Source: Galaxea fascicularis (lineage: Eukaryota > Cnidaria > Anthozoa > Scleractinia > Euphylliidae). From it: 64,000 bases of DNA. Both the position numbers and the translations under genes were made by a program. Numbering within the stretch: position 1 is the stretch's first letter; the number at the start of each line of letters is the position of its first letter. The notes below the pieces were generated by a model, which worked only from the letters and a program-made list of their open reading frames with translations, was not told where the DNA came from and searched no databases. Shown piece by piece: positions 1 to 15,400 of this stretch. The DNA is taken from assembly GCA_948470475.1 (NCBI GenBank), contig OX419336.1, positions 5,144,984-5,208,983 on the forward strand, in the 5' to 3' direction.

Positions 1-3000
1 TCAAAACCAGGACAGAAAAAAGTCAAATTGTCCGTTGATCCTAAGGAAGTCAACAGTGGCCTTACCAAGTCCTCTCTTAAGCAAGGAATGGTATGCACTG
101 AAAATATTTTTTCAGAAGTAACTATCACCTGGTTTTTTATTTAACGTTTATTATTTTATTCAGTTGCCTTGATGCAATGTTTACGTGTACATGTACATGT
201 TAGTGGTGAAAAGAACCAAGGAAACTCTCAGGTTTATAAGAGAGAGCACTTCAAATGCTTTGGTGCTGCATGAGTGTGGCTTGGCCAATTCAGGATTGCT
301 TTAGTAAAAATTCTGACATCTTATAAGGTAAGAAAGCAAGATGAAGAGGTAATTGATACTGGGGGAGAATTCCAAATTTTAGGTCATTGGCAGAGAATTA
401 TTGTAAAGTGTTAAATATTTGTTTAGATAGAAGAGCAACCAATAACTGCTAGCCCTTTTTTTTACTGTTTCATTATGTAGAGTAATCAACCATCCAGTCA
501 TGAACTGTTGGCACTTTTCATCTCAGGTTCTTTCAGGATATGTGTCAAGTGTGGAGGACCATGGCTATCTTATATCTTTTGGCATTGAAGACACAAGAGC
601 TTTTTTGCCAAAGAAAAATGTCACACAAGGTATGATGTTGAAATTGTGTTGCAGTGATAATCACATTAAAGTGAATGAAGCAGTGAATAAACAATAATTT
701 GAGCAAACAAAGAGTGTCTAGGATCTTGTAGTCTTCACCCTGCACTCTGCTTTTGATCACTGGTTGGTTTGTAGGTTTTGTTTTTGGGTTACTATGCTGT
801 AATTATCCCTAAGTTGAAAAGTTTTGTAAATAATTATTATTCTCCATTTATACACGTATTGCAGTATCCTTGCCAAGATTACACAGTACATATGATAGAA
901 TCATTATAATTTTATGTGTAGAAGTTAAGCATTCTGTGAATTACAGGAGGCTAACAAATGACTTGGATTCAAAATTATAGTATCTTGATGATTTACTGTT
1001 TCTATAGAATTTCAAGAAGGCCATCCACTGTGCTTGCTACTCACATCTGTAGCTGAAGAAAAGAGGATCATAACAGTTAGTGTTGACAGTGAAGACATTC
1101 AAAGGGCATTGGTAAGTTTGTACAAAGCATGATAAGCACTAGTCTGAGATAACTGCTGTGGCAACCTGTGTAGGTTTTGAGTAAAGTTAAACAAGGGGTA
1201 GTGCTAATCAGCCTTAAAGCAACTTGACCCTTCACTGATGTCTCACCATCTAAAATAACATAGTGCTATTTTGGTTGCTTGCTTAGCTTGAAGGTCATCC
1301 AATAACAAACATTAAGCGAATGTCCAAGCCTTAAAAATAATATTTCCAGAAAGTACTTTACTTTATTCGCAGAACTACATGTACATTGCTGGGATACACG
1401 GGCACTTAACCCCACAAATCTTCAAATAATATTGTTTTCATTATCCTAAAAAATCCCTACTTAAATCAAGCCACACAAAAAACATACTTGTCAAAATTAA
1501 TTTTCCTATCCAAAAAAATCCTGGAATTGAAAATTTCAAACCCAAAAGATTGTTCAACCATCCCTGTCACTTGAAATCCAGAGTACCTGTACCCTCTCTC
1601 CCAAAAGGTTACCAACATACTTGTAACCCAATGCTGGCCAGTGACTGGATTTTATCACTGTTAATTAATACTTGTAGTCTACAACTTGATGAAAATCACT
1701 AACTGTCAGTCAGATGTTTTCCAAAGAAGGCAGAGGCTTTGGATTTTTTTTAATACTACATTTCTGTATGATGATAATCTTTCAATCTAAGGTGCCATTT
1801 TCTTATCAGATGAAAGAGGAAATGAAAATTAAGTTCTCAGCCCTTCTTCCTGGCATGCTGGTAAAGGCATCAATAACTCAGGTAAACTAACCAGATTTTT
1901 GCATGGATAACCAGGGTTCTCATTGAGTGCCGTCAGCCGGCTTAAAAACCAGGTACCTTGAGTTATGAGCCACCTACTTTCATGAAAAATGTGTGTAAGG
2001 TATGAAGAGTTATAATAAAAACTCTTTTAGTACACTCAACAAAATTACTCAATTCTGATTGGTTGAGAGCAGTACCATTAATCTCGAATAGTACTCCGTA
2101 GGAGTACTTATTAAGTTTCCATGACAATGGTGCGTAAGTTCCTAATTTTGTTGAATGTACTATAAATAAAAAATCGCACGACCTTCTTGTACAATCTGGG
2201 ATTAATAGATACTCGTGATTTTGAAAGTCCTTAAATTGCACTCACCTAAAAGCTCCTGCAATGTTGAGAACTTTCAAAATCACTCGTACCTATTAATCCC
2301 GAATTGTACTTGAGGTCATGCGATTTCCTATACTAATAGTTAGCCATCTACTTACCATCTAGCTACATTACTGGGAACCGCGGATAACAATGCACACAGC
2401 AACAGTGACAGCAATTACAGCCAAATACGACCTGTAGGAACCCACACCTTACTGTTGACTCACCTGACTTCACACTTGACTGTGATAACAATTGGTGCTT
2501 AAGAGTTAATGTTGCTTCACTGGTTTCCAATACCTTACATCCTAATGGAGAAAACATTATTTAATTTTTGCAAGCTTTTCACAAAAATAGAACCCTTTCA
2601 GCACATGTTTAAACTTACATGTATAGTGTACAAAGTCATGTACACCTGTACAAAAATAATGATTATTATCATTATGGTCATTAATTCAACAGCTGTTATT
2701 GTTTTGAAGTCAGTTTACATTACATGCAGTTTGAATGCTGTGTTTTGTTAGATAAAGACTTACCAGCTACTAAATTGAAGACAGCTGGCATCTATTGACT
2801 TGGAAATGACTTGGTGATAAGTAGAGAAAGAAGCTGTCTTTGTTTACAGCTGTACATGACTATTACTCGCCACTTTTCTTATGACGCTGGTCTTTCACAG
2901 CTTTCTGACAGCACTGTTGCTGGTTTTCATTGAAATAATTTGCACACTTTGGTTTCCATTCTTAGGCAACTCAAGATGGTTTGCTTCTAAATTTCCTTGG

Positions 3001-3566
3001 AGGATTTGAAGGATCTGTTGATATTCTTCATTTGCCAAATTGTGGTGGAGATGGACAAAACGTTGAAGAATCCTATCAAAAGAAAACAAAGGTTACAATA
3101 ACAATGTTGTTGCTTTAAATTGCTGTTGAATTTAATGATAAAAATAATGAAGTTATAAAAGTTATGAAATCACAAGTACAGGAGGTAGACGTAGTGCAAA
3201 TGTATATTTTTATCTCACTTTAGTCTAAACTGAGATAATTATTTTTGATTTATTTAACAAAAAATTATTTTTTTTTTTTGTAAAGCTCCACTGGACCCAA
3301 ATTATCATTTGCCAGGGGAGGGCATTTCTGTGGTAACAGAATTGAAGGTTGATATTTTATGCATACTTTTCTTGTAAGCTTACATTCAGTCACACTCACA
3401 AATTGAATTTGTAATCCTTGACAAGCAAACACCTTTCACGAGCATGAACTATTATCTCAAATACACCAACACAAGAGAGATTCTACAGAGTTTGTCAGCC
3501 AAAATATATTTAATGGGTCAGTTTGATTTTAGTATTTAATGGGGTGATTGAGATTATTATAATTGT

Positions 3567-3599
<33 letters not shown>

Positions 3600-6500
3600 C
3601 GGAAGATCATTGGAAATTCTGAGGGGGACGGGAGGCTAAAAGGCAGTAATTTCCGAGGGGTGGGGGGGTTTCGTGGGGAGCTACTTTTCCAAAGGGTCAC
3701 GAACCATGTACAATTGAAAGCAACATACGATCGATCTGAAGCACAAAAACATACTTACGTACGTTGTTTTAAAACAAAAGTCAGTACTCCTGGCCATTGT
3801 GATAAAGTTCTTATTATTAGCTTCAATGCTTCTTTATTTCTTTGAGTTAGCTAGCGCTACAATCTCCCGAAGCTACTTTCTTCTTCAAAACATTCAAAAT
3901 GGCGGTCTCAAATAGAGTCTTGTCCCCAGACTTCCAGCTTTGAAGTACTTTCGTTCGACCTTCAGAAGGCCTGGCTACCTGGCTAGTACATCGTGACGAC
4001 GTTCACGAAGCCTACTGCGTGAACATGTGTGTTAGTGAAGTTTTCGGTCCTTAAATAAGGATCAACCCGAAGAAACTGACACAATGTATAGACAAAGGAG
4101 CCTTGTAAGTTTCTGTTTTATTTACTATTGTTTGCGAAGTTGTTTAAGCGAGTGAAACGTTCTCATCGGAGTTTGTACAAAAACGCGAAACAGTCGACGT
4201 GCTACCCAAATGTTGAAGCTTATAATCTTACATAAAAACAACACAAACATAATTTGCCAAGTTGATGGCGAAGAAGCTAAAAGTTTAGCTGGATAATAAA
4301 CTTAACAAAGCGTTAGGAGCAACTTCAGAGTACCCGGCCACTATTGTCTTCTTGTAGCGGCATCGTTCGAAGAACGAGACAGATAACAATACACACTATT
4401 CAAAGCGTTATATTTTTGTTAAAGTTAATGTTTACACTGTTGTAATAAAATTCTATCGTATTTACGTAACTAAGTTGGTATTCCCTTTCTTTTTTATAAG
4501 TACAAAACTTCTGGAAATTCCGGAGGGGAGGGGGGGTCATCAAGGACTCCCCTGGAACGGAAAATCCTGGGGGAGGGGGGTGCAAATCAAAAAGTCTTCC
4601 GTGGGGGGGTATGGATATTTTCTGGAACCACACATTATAAATTTATCTCCTTGTCCTTTTTTCAGAAAATATTTTGTGTAAGCAAATGCAATAAGTGGCA
4701 GTGACATTCACTACACGAACTTGTTTATAACATTTTATTGTTCAGACTCCTTCTATACTTTTGATTGCAGTTAAAATGCCGTCTGTTGTACATTAATGCC
4801 AACACCAAGACAGTGGGACTAAGTCTTCAAGAGAGTGTTGTGAAAAACAAAGCCACCTGCTTTGAAGACTGGACAGTTGGTGATATTGTAGATGATGCGA
4901 CAGTAACCAGAGTGGATCAACGCTTGGGTCTTTTGATGTGCCTTTCTGATGGCTCCATAGGGTTTACCCATGTAAGTTTATTATACTCAGTTTTGTTATG
5001 GCTGAATGCTGCAGCATAATGTTTAACACCACATAATTAAATTCAAAGTGTTGAGTCTATTTTTATTGAAACAAGTGATTTCAAATTCACTCAGTCGCAT
5101 TACATACAATGTGTACAGGTAGCCTTTCTGAATTACATGTCACTAGCCTCCTTATTTATTACAGGAAGAACATAATTTATACACTGTGAGCTATTTCTTA
5201 TAGGTCAAAAAAGTAGTAATATTCATGATGTTACATTGGAGGCAATGCTAGTTTCTTATAAACAATATACATGCACTAAGAGTTGCAGTAAAAACAGATT
5301 TTACAGCAGCTTTTATGGTCATGTTGAAGCGACATTTCTCAGTTCTATACAGGTGGACGATTATATTCAGATTACATGTATAATTATGTTGTACGGTTAC
5401 TGTTTTCCCTTTTCTACTTGAGCCGCCACAAAGCTCTTGGAACATCTCACAGGAGTGGTTGAGAAAACAATAAACACTGTAAACAAACCAAAAAACACAG
5501 TGAACCCTATCCCTGAAACAATAAAGCTTCGTGCCATGTGGGGTGAATGAAATTAGAGGTTCCAAAGAGCTTCGTGACAGCAGTTTTAGTTTGGTTAACT
5601 TCTCCAACCAAGAAGATTGAATTGAATAGCAAAGAGTTAACTTTTTAAACCCTAAGAGTGATCAGCATCAAATTTCTCCTTGTAATATCAACACTTTATA
5701 AAACAGAGTGGTCACAAGAATTAAGGACATGGTCACACAAGATGAATTTGCTTGATATTTTAACAATTTCTCCCTACTACTTCCATAGGAAATGTGCAGG
5801 GGAAACAAATGAGAATTTAAATTTTGATCTCAGGGTTTGAAGGGTAAATGCAGTAGAAATGTGGCTGTTTCTGTCTTAGATTTCCAGAGTGTCTGATGAA
5901 CATATAGAGAAGCTGGGAAAGAAATACAGAGTTGGCAGCATCCACAGGTATCAGTCATTCCCTTTACATAGAAACTAGAACCTTAGTGGTTTGGCTCCTA
6001 TGAGTCTTCTGTACAGCTGTAGCTCAGTGATTGAGCATCCAAGCTGTGAATCAGTAGGTCATAGGTTTTACTCCTGTTGGGAAAACTTGGAATTCTTTTT
6101 TTCTGAGTCCCCCATGTATACGTTTGGCAGTATTTCAAACAAATTATCTATTTCAAGAACATTGGTTGGATAACCATGTCACATCTTTCAAAATGCTAGA
6201 AGAGCTTTCAATTTACTGTAGGAATGTCCAGACTTGGGATTCTTGAATTTTTACATTTTTTTGATATTGGCTGGCTGATAACTTGTAAGTTTCAAAGTAA
6301 GCAGTTTATAACATGCAAGATGGGGAACTACCAGAGTTTGTACTGGTCAAAACTTGGATTGAGTAAAATGCTACAGGAATGATACAGTGATTACCTTACA
6401 TACTGGGTAATTTATTACTGTAGGATATGTTGTGTTGTGTATTACCTCACCAACAACAGCATACTGTAATAATGATGGCTTGTAGACAGCTCTGTTCTTA

Positions 6501-9406
6501 TCCAAAAGATGTTTCTCTTTTTGAGGTGCCGAATTCTTGGATTCAACTCCTTGGATAGTTTAATCAACTTGACCATGGAAAAGTAAGAAAAATGTAGTAC
6601 AGCGGCTTTCAAATAATATACAGTGTAATTATAGGGACTTGTTGACCTGCAGCTTGATAAGAAAACGTGAGAGGCTGGTTTGGTAAACAGGGGTTTGCTG
6701 GAAGGCCAAAGGAAATATACCTCAAGATTATATTTCTTCCTTTCAATCAATTTGTTGGCCTTGTAACATGGCAAGTCAAAATGACAATATTGGTTTTGCA
6801 AACTACAATAGCTTAATATTATTACAATTCATTACTAACATTCCGTTGGGGATGAAGAAGCTACGAATTTGACATTACACGAGTAGTCTCAGCACTTACC
6901 TTACCAATGAAGAAACGATTCCTCGTTATGAACTTTAAGAAAAAAAAAAGATCTCCTGCAATGATCCATACCGACCTTTCTTTTTATAAAAGTTAACTAA
7001 AGGTGATAGTTGTTGTTGTTGTTTATTTAAGGTCAGTGATCGAGCAGCCATTCTTGCGTTATCATGATATCAAGCCAGGAACACTGGTCAAGGTAAAACC
7101 CAGCTCTTCCTTATTCGGCTTAATGATTATTGATATACCAGATTTTCATCGCAATAAACAGGTCAAACAATCACAACATAATAAAAATCAAAATTAAAAA
7201 GAAACCAGCATCTCGGATCTTCCTCAGCCATGGACATTAAAGACTCGGCCTTCCTATTAAAATGTGGCAGTATGAAATACGTTTGTTTAGGAGCTTGTAT
7301 TTAGTTTCTTTCACAGATGTTCAGTAAGAAGATAACAGAGAGCTCATGACTCAGCTCATTGCAAAAACTTAAAAGTCAAAGTCTTACGGAAATGGGGCAA
7401 TTTTAAGGGAAGAGGAGTATCAGGGTTGCTGTTAAGTTTTTTCAAGGCAGAGTGTTAACAAGGAATTATAACGGGTCGAATTGCCATTCCTCCCACCAAA
7501 ACGTGTTATGTTTTGTTATGTAGCTGACCTTGGAGGGTTTTCGACTTAAGACCCCCTTATGTGGAGCAAGTTGGATGATACAAAATCTAACTAGCCTGTG
7601 TAGCAAGCGCTTCCTTGGCATTTTCATGCAAATTTCGGATGAGCAGGAAATGGGGTGAGAGCAAAACAAAGATGCGAGGGGGGAGGGGAAGATGGACGAA
7701 GTAAATCTTTGTTTTGCTTTCTTCCCCCCCCCCCCCTCCCCCATTATCCGCGCATCCAACTGATTTCGAGCGCTGAAAACCCCACGGAAACGCTTGCTAA
7801 AATCTAACTGGATCAGTTAAAAAGCCACTGTCATTAAATCAATGGGGGTTCACTTTCATTTATCTTTGGGCCACTTCAAGTGTTGTTAATAATATCAAAT
7901 TTTTACTGCTTTTACTTTACAGGGCAAAATAATAACTTTGGAGAAGTTTGGAATGCTGATTTCAGTGTCCGATCACATCAGAGGCCTGTGTCCTACACTG
8001 CATTTAGCAGATATCAACCTCAAGCACCCAGAAAAAAAACTTAAAGAAGGAAAAATAGTCAAATGCAAGGTTAGATAACATCTGTGACCCTCCGTATGAC
8101 TTCAAGGACAAAGGTGTTGGCATGCTCACAACACGCTTCGTGTGTCCAAAGACACACTTTATGGACATATCTAATTCATAGAACAGTGGAGAGTGGAGCA
8201 CACGCCTTGTTTTAATATGGTTGGGACACTAAGTGTTCACGCTTAGTGTGCAAGTTGATGCGCAATAACACGCTAAAGTAAAGAAAACGTAGCCAAATAT
8301 TACAATGTACAGTATGTCCAGTTCAAAAAGATTCAAGAGCTGGTGTTTTGATTGTTAGCCCTTTGTCAGACTGAATCAAGAAAGTTTGCTAAAGCTATGA
8401 CGATTTTTAGGTCCTCTCAGTTGAGCCAGGCCGACGTCGGCTGCTTTTGACTCACAAGAAGACGCTTGTGGATTCCACCCTTCCTGTTATTGCTGACTAC
8501 AGTGATGCTGTTCCAGGGATCAGCTCTCATGGATTCATTACTGGCGTCAAAGACTTTGGGTGCTTTGTCAAATTTTACGACAACGTGAGTGGGCTTGTGC
8601 CTCAATCTGAGCTGGGGTAAGTGAAGCACATGTAATATAAGTTCATAGTTGACTTCTCTGCAACGCCTGTATGTTCTGTTCTGCCATAAAGTTTCATTTC
8701 ATAGAATACATCAGCCAAGCTTTTTATATTAATCATAATCAACCAAGCTGGTAGTTTTCGGTCAAGGCTTTTCTCTGAAGGGTTGCAGAATTCTTTTATT
8801 TCACTTTTTGTAAGAGTGTTACGGCTGGTTTTCACTAGCGACGGACGGAGTTGGAGTCGTAAGGGCCCTTATGACCTTGTGAAAATCGAAGATTGGAGTC
8901 GTAAGCGGAGAGTCATAAGCTCATGACGGAATCGGAGTCAGAAGAATCAGAATGTTTCCAATTTGTTCCGACTCCGCTTATGACTGCGTCGCTTATGATC
9001 CAATGAAAACTCGTAAGATATTTATTATATCTCTGACGTTAATCGGGCGCGCGGGAAACAAGGAAACTTTGAAATTCAGTGGGCAGTAAAGTAGAATACG
9101 GCCCGCAAAATTGACCAATTGCAGCGTGTGTACTAACTGAGAGATACAACAAAACACCGTATTGTATTAATTTGATGTAATGTTTGAGGCAGTAATTTTG
9201 ATCTTGGTTAAATACCTATTATGTAACTAGAGCAAGGAAAATATCTTTCAGTTTCATGACACAGTGAAAATCACCTCTCTGCTTGTACCATTGGCTGTAA
9301 TAACCGTTCAATTTATATCAACACTGCATTACATGACTAGAACATGCATTAACGGAATGACCTTTTAATTTCATGTCTGTCTGAAACGACTGTGATGGTA
9401 ATCGTC

Positions 9407-9455
<49 letters not shown>

Positions 9456-12400
9456 ATTAAAGATGAAACAACAAACACATGATAAATTAAATGTTTTTGG
9501 AGAACTCGGAAAAAATCCCACCTGGGGCTCGGATTTTTTCCGAGTTCTCCAAAAACATTTAATTTATTATTATTACAGCAATTTTATTTACATGGTAATC
9601 GTCTTGGGGGTGGGCATTAGACAATTTTCACTGAGCCTGAGGCGAATAAATGTTGTAGTATAATTTCAGAGCCGAACAACAGAGAATTCGGTGATCGACA
9701 CATTTAATTTCCGTTAAAAAGGTCAAGTGCGCCTGCGGGGGCCCCATCATACAAGGAACCGCTCAACCAATCAGATTGCTGAAAACTCTTTGTTCAGCTC
9801 GGAAAGTGTACTTATAATAGGCCATATTCGTATTCTCGGTATTGACCTGGATCTAGCATGAGGCTCTTGCGGGGGATTCTTTTCATATGTAAGAGCCTCC
9901 ACTTCATGCTAGATCCAGTTCAATACCGAGAATACGAATATGGCCTATTGATACACTCTGTAATTAGCATGTAAAAACATATAGTACCCAGTAATCAATG
10001 ATTCCTAATAGGATTCCACCCGATACTGCTCCACAAACTGCATTCTACATTGGACAAGTGATGTTGTGCCACGTACTAAGCTGTCAGCCTGATCAGGCTA
10101 AAATGAGACTTTCGTTCAAGGTAAGGCACTTCTCTTTGTCTTGTTTTCATCGTAGGTGATGCCTAAAAAGCTCATACATGTACACCGTAATTTTCTGAGT
10201 TGTAGAAATCAAAAAGCTTGTTTGAAGTTCTCTTATGCTTTTGGTCGTAATTATTAATTTTGTATTAACAGTTGGTAATATTCTTTTTGCATCTTTTTTT
10301 CCTTGTACAGTCCAGTTCCAAACCAGGTCCTGCTTTAGAAGCTGAGAAAGTTACGGGAGTGGTGAGTGTAGCTAACTTACCAATCAGGGAATGGTTGCTC
10401 TGTTAAGTTAGCAGTCATGCATAGGGATGTTTTCAAGACTGCACCAGTATTAAATTTTTTTTGAATGACGGTCCAAGTCAATTAAGGGGCCATTATTTTT
10501 TCAAAGGAGCTTTTCAACTCAAGGTATATCTGATTCGTTTTTCATACCTTGTGAGAACAAGAGAACCAGGCTTTTAACACCATCTGGCAAATAAATTATG
10601 TGTTTTGATTCATTTTATTTTCACACACAACTAAGCCAAGAATTACTGATGATATTTACTGTACTTTAATAATGCCCTTCTGTCTTCGTTTTGTTGCACA
10701 GCATTTGATCAGAATATCGTAGATGTCAACAGTGTGTTCCTTGTTTATTAAAATTTCAGCTGCTGGAAGCTGATGTCGTAAACAGTACCTCTGAAGGGCT
10801 TGACGTCATACTTCAACCCAGTGGTGCCCCTGCATTCCTTCCGGTGTCTCACTTGTCAGATCACACAGGCAACTGCACGGCCCTTCTCGCTGTGTACAAA
10901 CCCTCTACAAGACTGACAAATGTTGTTTACTACGGCAAAAGCAAGGATAGTTGTATTGTATCCTTGTCTTGACGAGTTGACCAGACTAATAATTTTCATC
11001 TGGAGAATTACTGTAGATTAGGTGTCTATACGGAATATATAGTTGTTTGACTCAACAATAACGAACTCAACTTAGTGTGTAAGGCTTTCGACGGTTTGGA
11101 TCTCTTTCAAGCTTATGTTTTTTACTTCGTGGCAATAGACGTCGGTGTCTTAAAAAAATCACCGCCAGTTTCATTACGGGTGAGAAAAGTTTTAGATGCA
11201 AATTTGTAAGAACAGAAAAGTCCTGCTTTGGTTAGTTAATGATTCAAAATAAATTATTCGTTGTAATATGTGTTGTTGAATTCGTGCTAAAACTGTATGC
11301 CGTGAATCAATTCCTTCACACACATTTACCACAGATGGTCTCTTTAAAGCCTTCTCTTGTGACAGCAACATCAGAAAAGAGATTTTTAACAAACTTTAGT
11401 GAACTGGAGGTGAGTGATAAGCAAGTACTTGGAAGATAGTGATTAATTTATTAATTACAAGTTTGTGTAGAGTGATTTGCAAAAGATTGTTATTAAACCA
11501 AAACAGTAGCAATTTCACAGGCCAATCAGGACAGATGCAAACAACACAATGAACCAATCAGAATTCGAAGCGATCACATGTAGCCGGCGCAAAGCGCGGG
11601 AAAATGCGCGCGAGCAAGTCACGAGTGGCTTTGATTGTGCCTCTAATTGGTTAAGAAAGTTGCGAGAAGTTTGCAAAACAAGAGTTAATGTGAATACTTC
11701 GACACTTGGGAGAAAATTCCCTTTTTTTCTATAAATTTGTCGTGGTCTCTACACCTGTGGTCATTCTCCTCTAACTCACTAATGCGTTTCATTTTCCTAG
11801 GTCGGAATGATCTTGCCAGGTGTTGTAAAACAGCTGATGAGTTATGGAATATTCATCGAATTCTCGACAGGGATTTTTGGCCTTGCTCCAAACTCTGTAA
11901 GTACATGTGTCATAAAGTGGGCTAATTGATATTGCTTTTACAGAGATTATAACAGATTCCAACCCAAAATGCGTATTTTTTTTATTTTGGGTTAAAATAT
12001 TTTAACTTTGCTTTTCAGTTTCTAGCTGATCAGTTTGTGTCCGAACCTGCGTCACACTTTCAGAAGGGGCGGACAGTCATGGCAAAGGTTCGGAATTTTC
12101 ATATGCCATTTTATTTTGTTTTAATGTAGTTGAGTGCTGCTTAATGGGGCAAACAATAAAGAGCGCCAATGCTCTTCCATGCCCAGCGGCATCAAGACCT
12201 GCGTATGTGCAGGATTAAACGTGCTCTCGGAGTCAGTTGCCGGATTCGAAAGCCACCCGACCTCCACCTATCGGTGGAGTTGTTAAACGAAGTTACGTCT
12301 TCTCCAGAAAGTTTGTGAAATGAAATAGGTCTTCTCTAGAGTTTAAAAGTAGACATAATTTTTTGTGCTCCTTTCCATTGCGTCTTGTGCCCTAGGTAAC

Positions 12401-15400
12401 TGAAATTGATGCAGAAAGGCAAAGATTTCTAGTGAGCCTCAAGCCGTCTCAATGTTACCCTGATAAAGCCGTTGATGGAAGCCCTGGAAATGGAGTGGAA
12501 CTGCTGGAGAATTATCTCTCAGAGAGACAGAAGATTATTCGTCACCTTGAAAGCAATTCAGGTATTCCAATTGTTTGGCTGAAACTTTTCAGCGGAGTGT
12601 CGTAAATCTAAAGTCAAAGCAATATTACTCTGACCAATCACAAGAGACGACGACAGCTCAGTGAACCAATCAGAATTCGAAGTAATTACATGCAACCGGC
12701 GGCAAGCGCGGAAAACTGCGCGCGCGCAACACGCGATTGGTTTTAGTTGTGATTTCCATTGGCTGAGAAAGTGGCGCGAGTTTTGTCAACCAATCACCGA
12801 GCGACGTAAAGCGAAACCAAAGCAAACACAAATAACTTTCGACACTCGATTGAAAACCACTCTAGGTGATAGTGGTGATGAAGCGGAGTATGAGGGTGAG
12901 GATAATGATGCTGATAATGATTAGGGGTGTGAGGATGATGGTGATAATGATCAAAGCGATGGCGACGACGGCTTCGATTACAGCGACAGCACTTACGATG
13001 ACAGTTACGTAGATTATGTTTTACAGGCTTCGGTCGAAATATATGAGAATAAAACAGGTATTGTCCACTCGCGTGTGCTTCGATACATGCTTTTAAAGCT
13101 CCAGAGGTACCACAAAGGAACGAAAAAAAGTGAGATAATCCCATCATACTTCGGGAGCACACACCACATGTTCCCAGCATTCCCGGCATGGGTGATGGTG
13201 ATGTTAATTAATCGGCGTGTTTGTTGCTTTGTTGTCTGAAGGGTTGACTTTTAATTGCGCTAACGCAAAGTTAATTTTCATTATTAATAGAAGAGATGAA
13301 GGTGCTCACCTCTTTGAATCCAGGAACGTACGTGGAAGGAAAGGTAACGTAATTGAGTGAATTGTTGCAGGTTTCGTTTCCTTTGCATTGCGATTCAAAT
13401 ATCTCGATATGCAAACATCGGCATCATTATATGCCATTCTTTATGTTTGCGTCAGGTTCTTCAGGTAAAATTTCAAGGCATCATGTTGCAACTTGCTGAA
13501 GGCGTGCAAGCGTTTGTTCCACATCAACTTGCCAAAGGTGAGCCTCTAAAGAAGCTTTCCTGGCTGATTCTACAAAACAGCCTTATTACAGACCTCGTAA
13601 TTTTTTATTATTTAATTTATTTATTTCAATCAAGTTGCTTCATGGAATAAATTTCTTTCTATGGAACTAATTTTCACATGATTGTTGTCTTTCAAGGTGT
13701 AAGTTGTGAACCTGGTGAAGTTGTGTTTGGCTGTGTGTTGGACTGGGATTTTGACAAGAAGATGGTGCATGTCTCCCTAAACGCAGAGCTGGTTGCGCAA
13801 AGAAAGACTGCAAGGTCTCAGAAAACGAAACAAAAGAAGGTGACATTGACTTTGCAACGTGTTGTCTCGGCGTCTTTTCTTTTGATGCGATTTTTCCAAC
13901 TTGCTCAAGACCTTTTTGGTTTCTTTGCAGCTGAAAAGTGGGCGTGAAATTGAAGCTTGTGTTCAGCTGATCAGAAATGACTACATTGTGGTCATGCTTC
14001 CTCAGCATAACTACAGACTAGCTTATTCGCCGACCAGATTGGTAGGAGGCGTTTATGCTTCCGTATTTGCTTTTCTTTAGTGACATGTAGTCAGTCCGTT
14101 AGTCTCTCTAACTGTCTGTCTGTCCGTTGGTCGGCTGACCGGTCGGCCGGTCAGTTCGCCTGTCCGTCCGTGCGTCCGTGTGTCCGTGTGTTCGTGCGTC
14201 ATTCAGTCAGCCAGTTGATGAGTAGGATTTGTAGTCAATGAACAGTCGGTCGGTCGGTCAGTCGGGTCCGTCAGTCAGTCAATGAATGGGATTTCAGTGT
14301 AGTCAATGAATCGGTCAGTCGCTCGATCAGTGGACCTGCTGGTCCTTGAAGTACTATGTCCCACCTATTAGTATAAACAGTGCCGATACATTTAGTGTTA
14401 ATTCATTAAATTGCACACTTACAGAGTGGGTTGGTCGGTCGGTCACCCGACCAGCTCTTCTTTACGTCCGTTTCTCTGTCAGGCAGTCATCTAAATAGTC
14501 CGTCGTTCAGTCTGCAGTTTCTGTTCGTCTACCTGCAATCAGCCGATCTATTGTAGTTACGTATTCTGTTTGTCTGTAGCATTTGAATGACATCAGAGAT
14601 GCATCCAAGCGATTTGCAGTAGGGCAACAATACTCTGCAGTTGTACAGAGGCCCGGTAACATGGATGGCAGTGTTTTACCTGTGGTAACACTGCGCGAAA
14701 AACATATTGAAAAGGAAAATATTGCCCCTGGAGCTATAACCACAGCACGGTAAGTTCACTGCAAAATCTTCAGGTACATGCATCGTCTTCGTTAGAATTA
14801 TGTCAAAAGTAAACTTCTTGCTCTCTTAGGATCAAATCAGTCAAGGATCTTCAGATGAACGTGAATTTGTGCGGCGGAAAATTTCATGGAAGGGTGCATG
14901 TTACACATGTTTGTGATGAGCTAACGGAGGTGAGGCCCTCTAAAGTAGAATTGAAACTTCCAGACCTCCAACGTCAGTTGATAACGGACTCTTGTATTAA
15001 ACGCTGGTCTTTAAATCTTTTGGTGCACTCGTTTTGAACTATTCTGTGGTTAGTCCTCTTCATGTTTAGGAGGTTTTCATAGGAACAAATGTTCACAAAA
15101 CGGAATACTCTTGGCGGTGACCCAAGACTGGCAAGCAGGATAGTCTGAGCCGCGAAATTGTACACGTTTTCGTTGGTATAGGGGTCTTCGGGTACCAGGG
15201 ACGTTGTTTTGTTTCAGTTTATGAGGTGCAAATACTTACGAGACAGAAACGTTTCGGAATTATTTATTTTCTGACTGAACTAATAAGAGTCTCCGACTCT
15301 AGTTTTACTTTCAGTATTTAACAGTCAATCAAGATCCTTACCATTTTTGTCTAATTTCCAGGGAGAATCACCACTAAAGGGATTCCATAATGGAGATAGA

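Noticed and set aside
12130..12310. Possible RNA gene in RRP5 intron 17
   Set aside because: The GC-rich segment with a small stem (CACCTATCGGTG) is suggestive, but no known RNA fold or pol III boxes could be assigned.
12661..12924. 87-codon frame ending in an acidic stretch
   Set aside because: It starts in a repeat present twice with different reading frames and continues into a GAT-type simple repeat inside an RRP5 intron.
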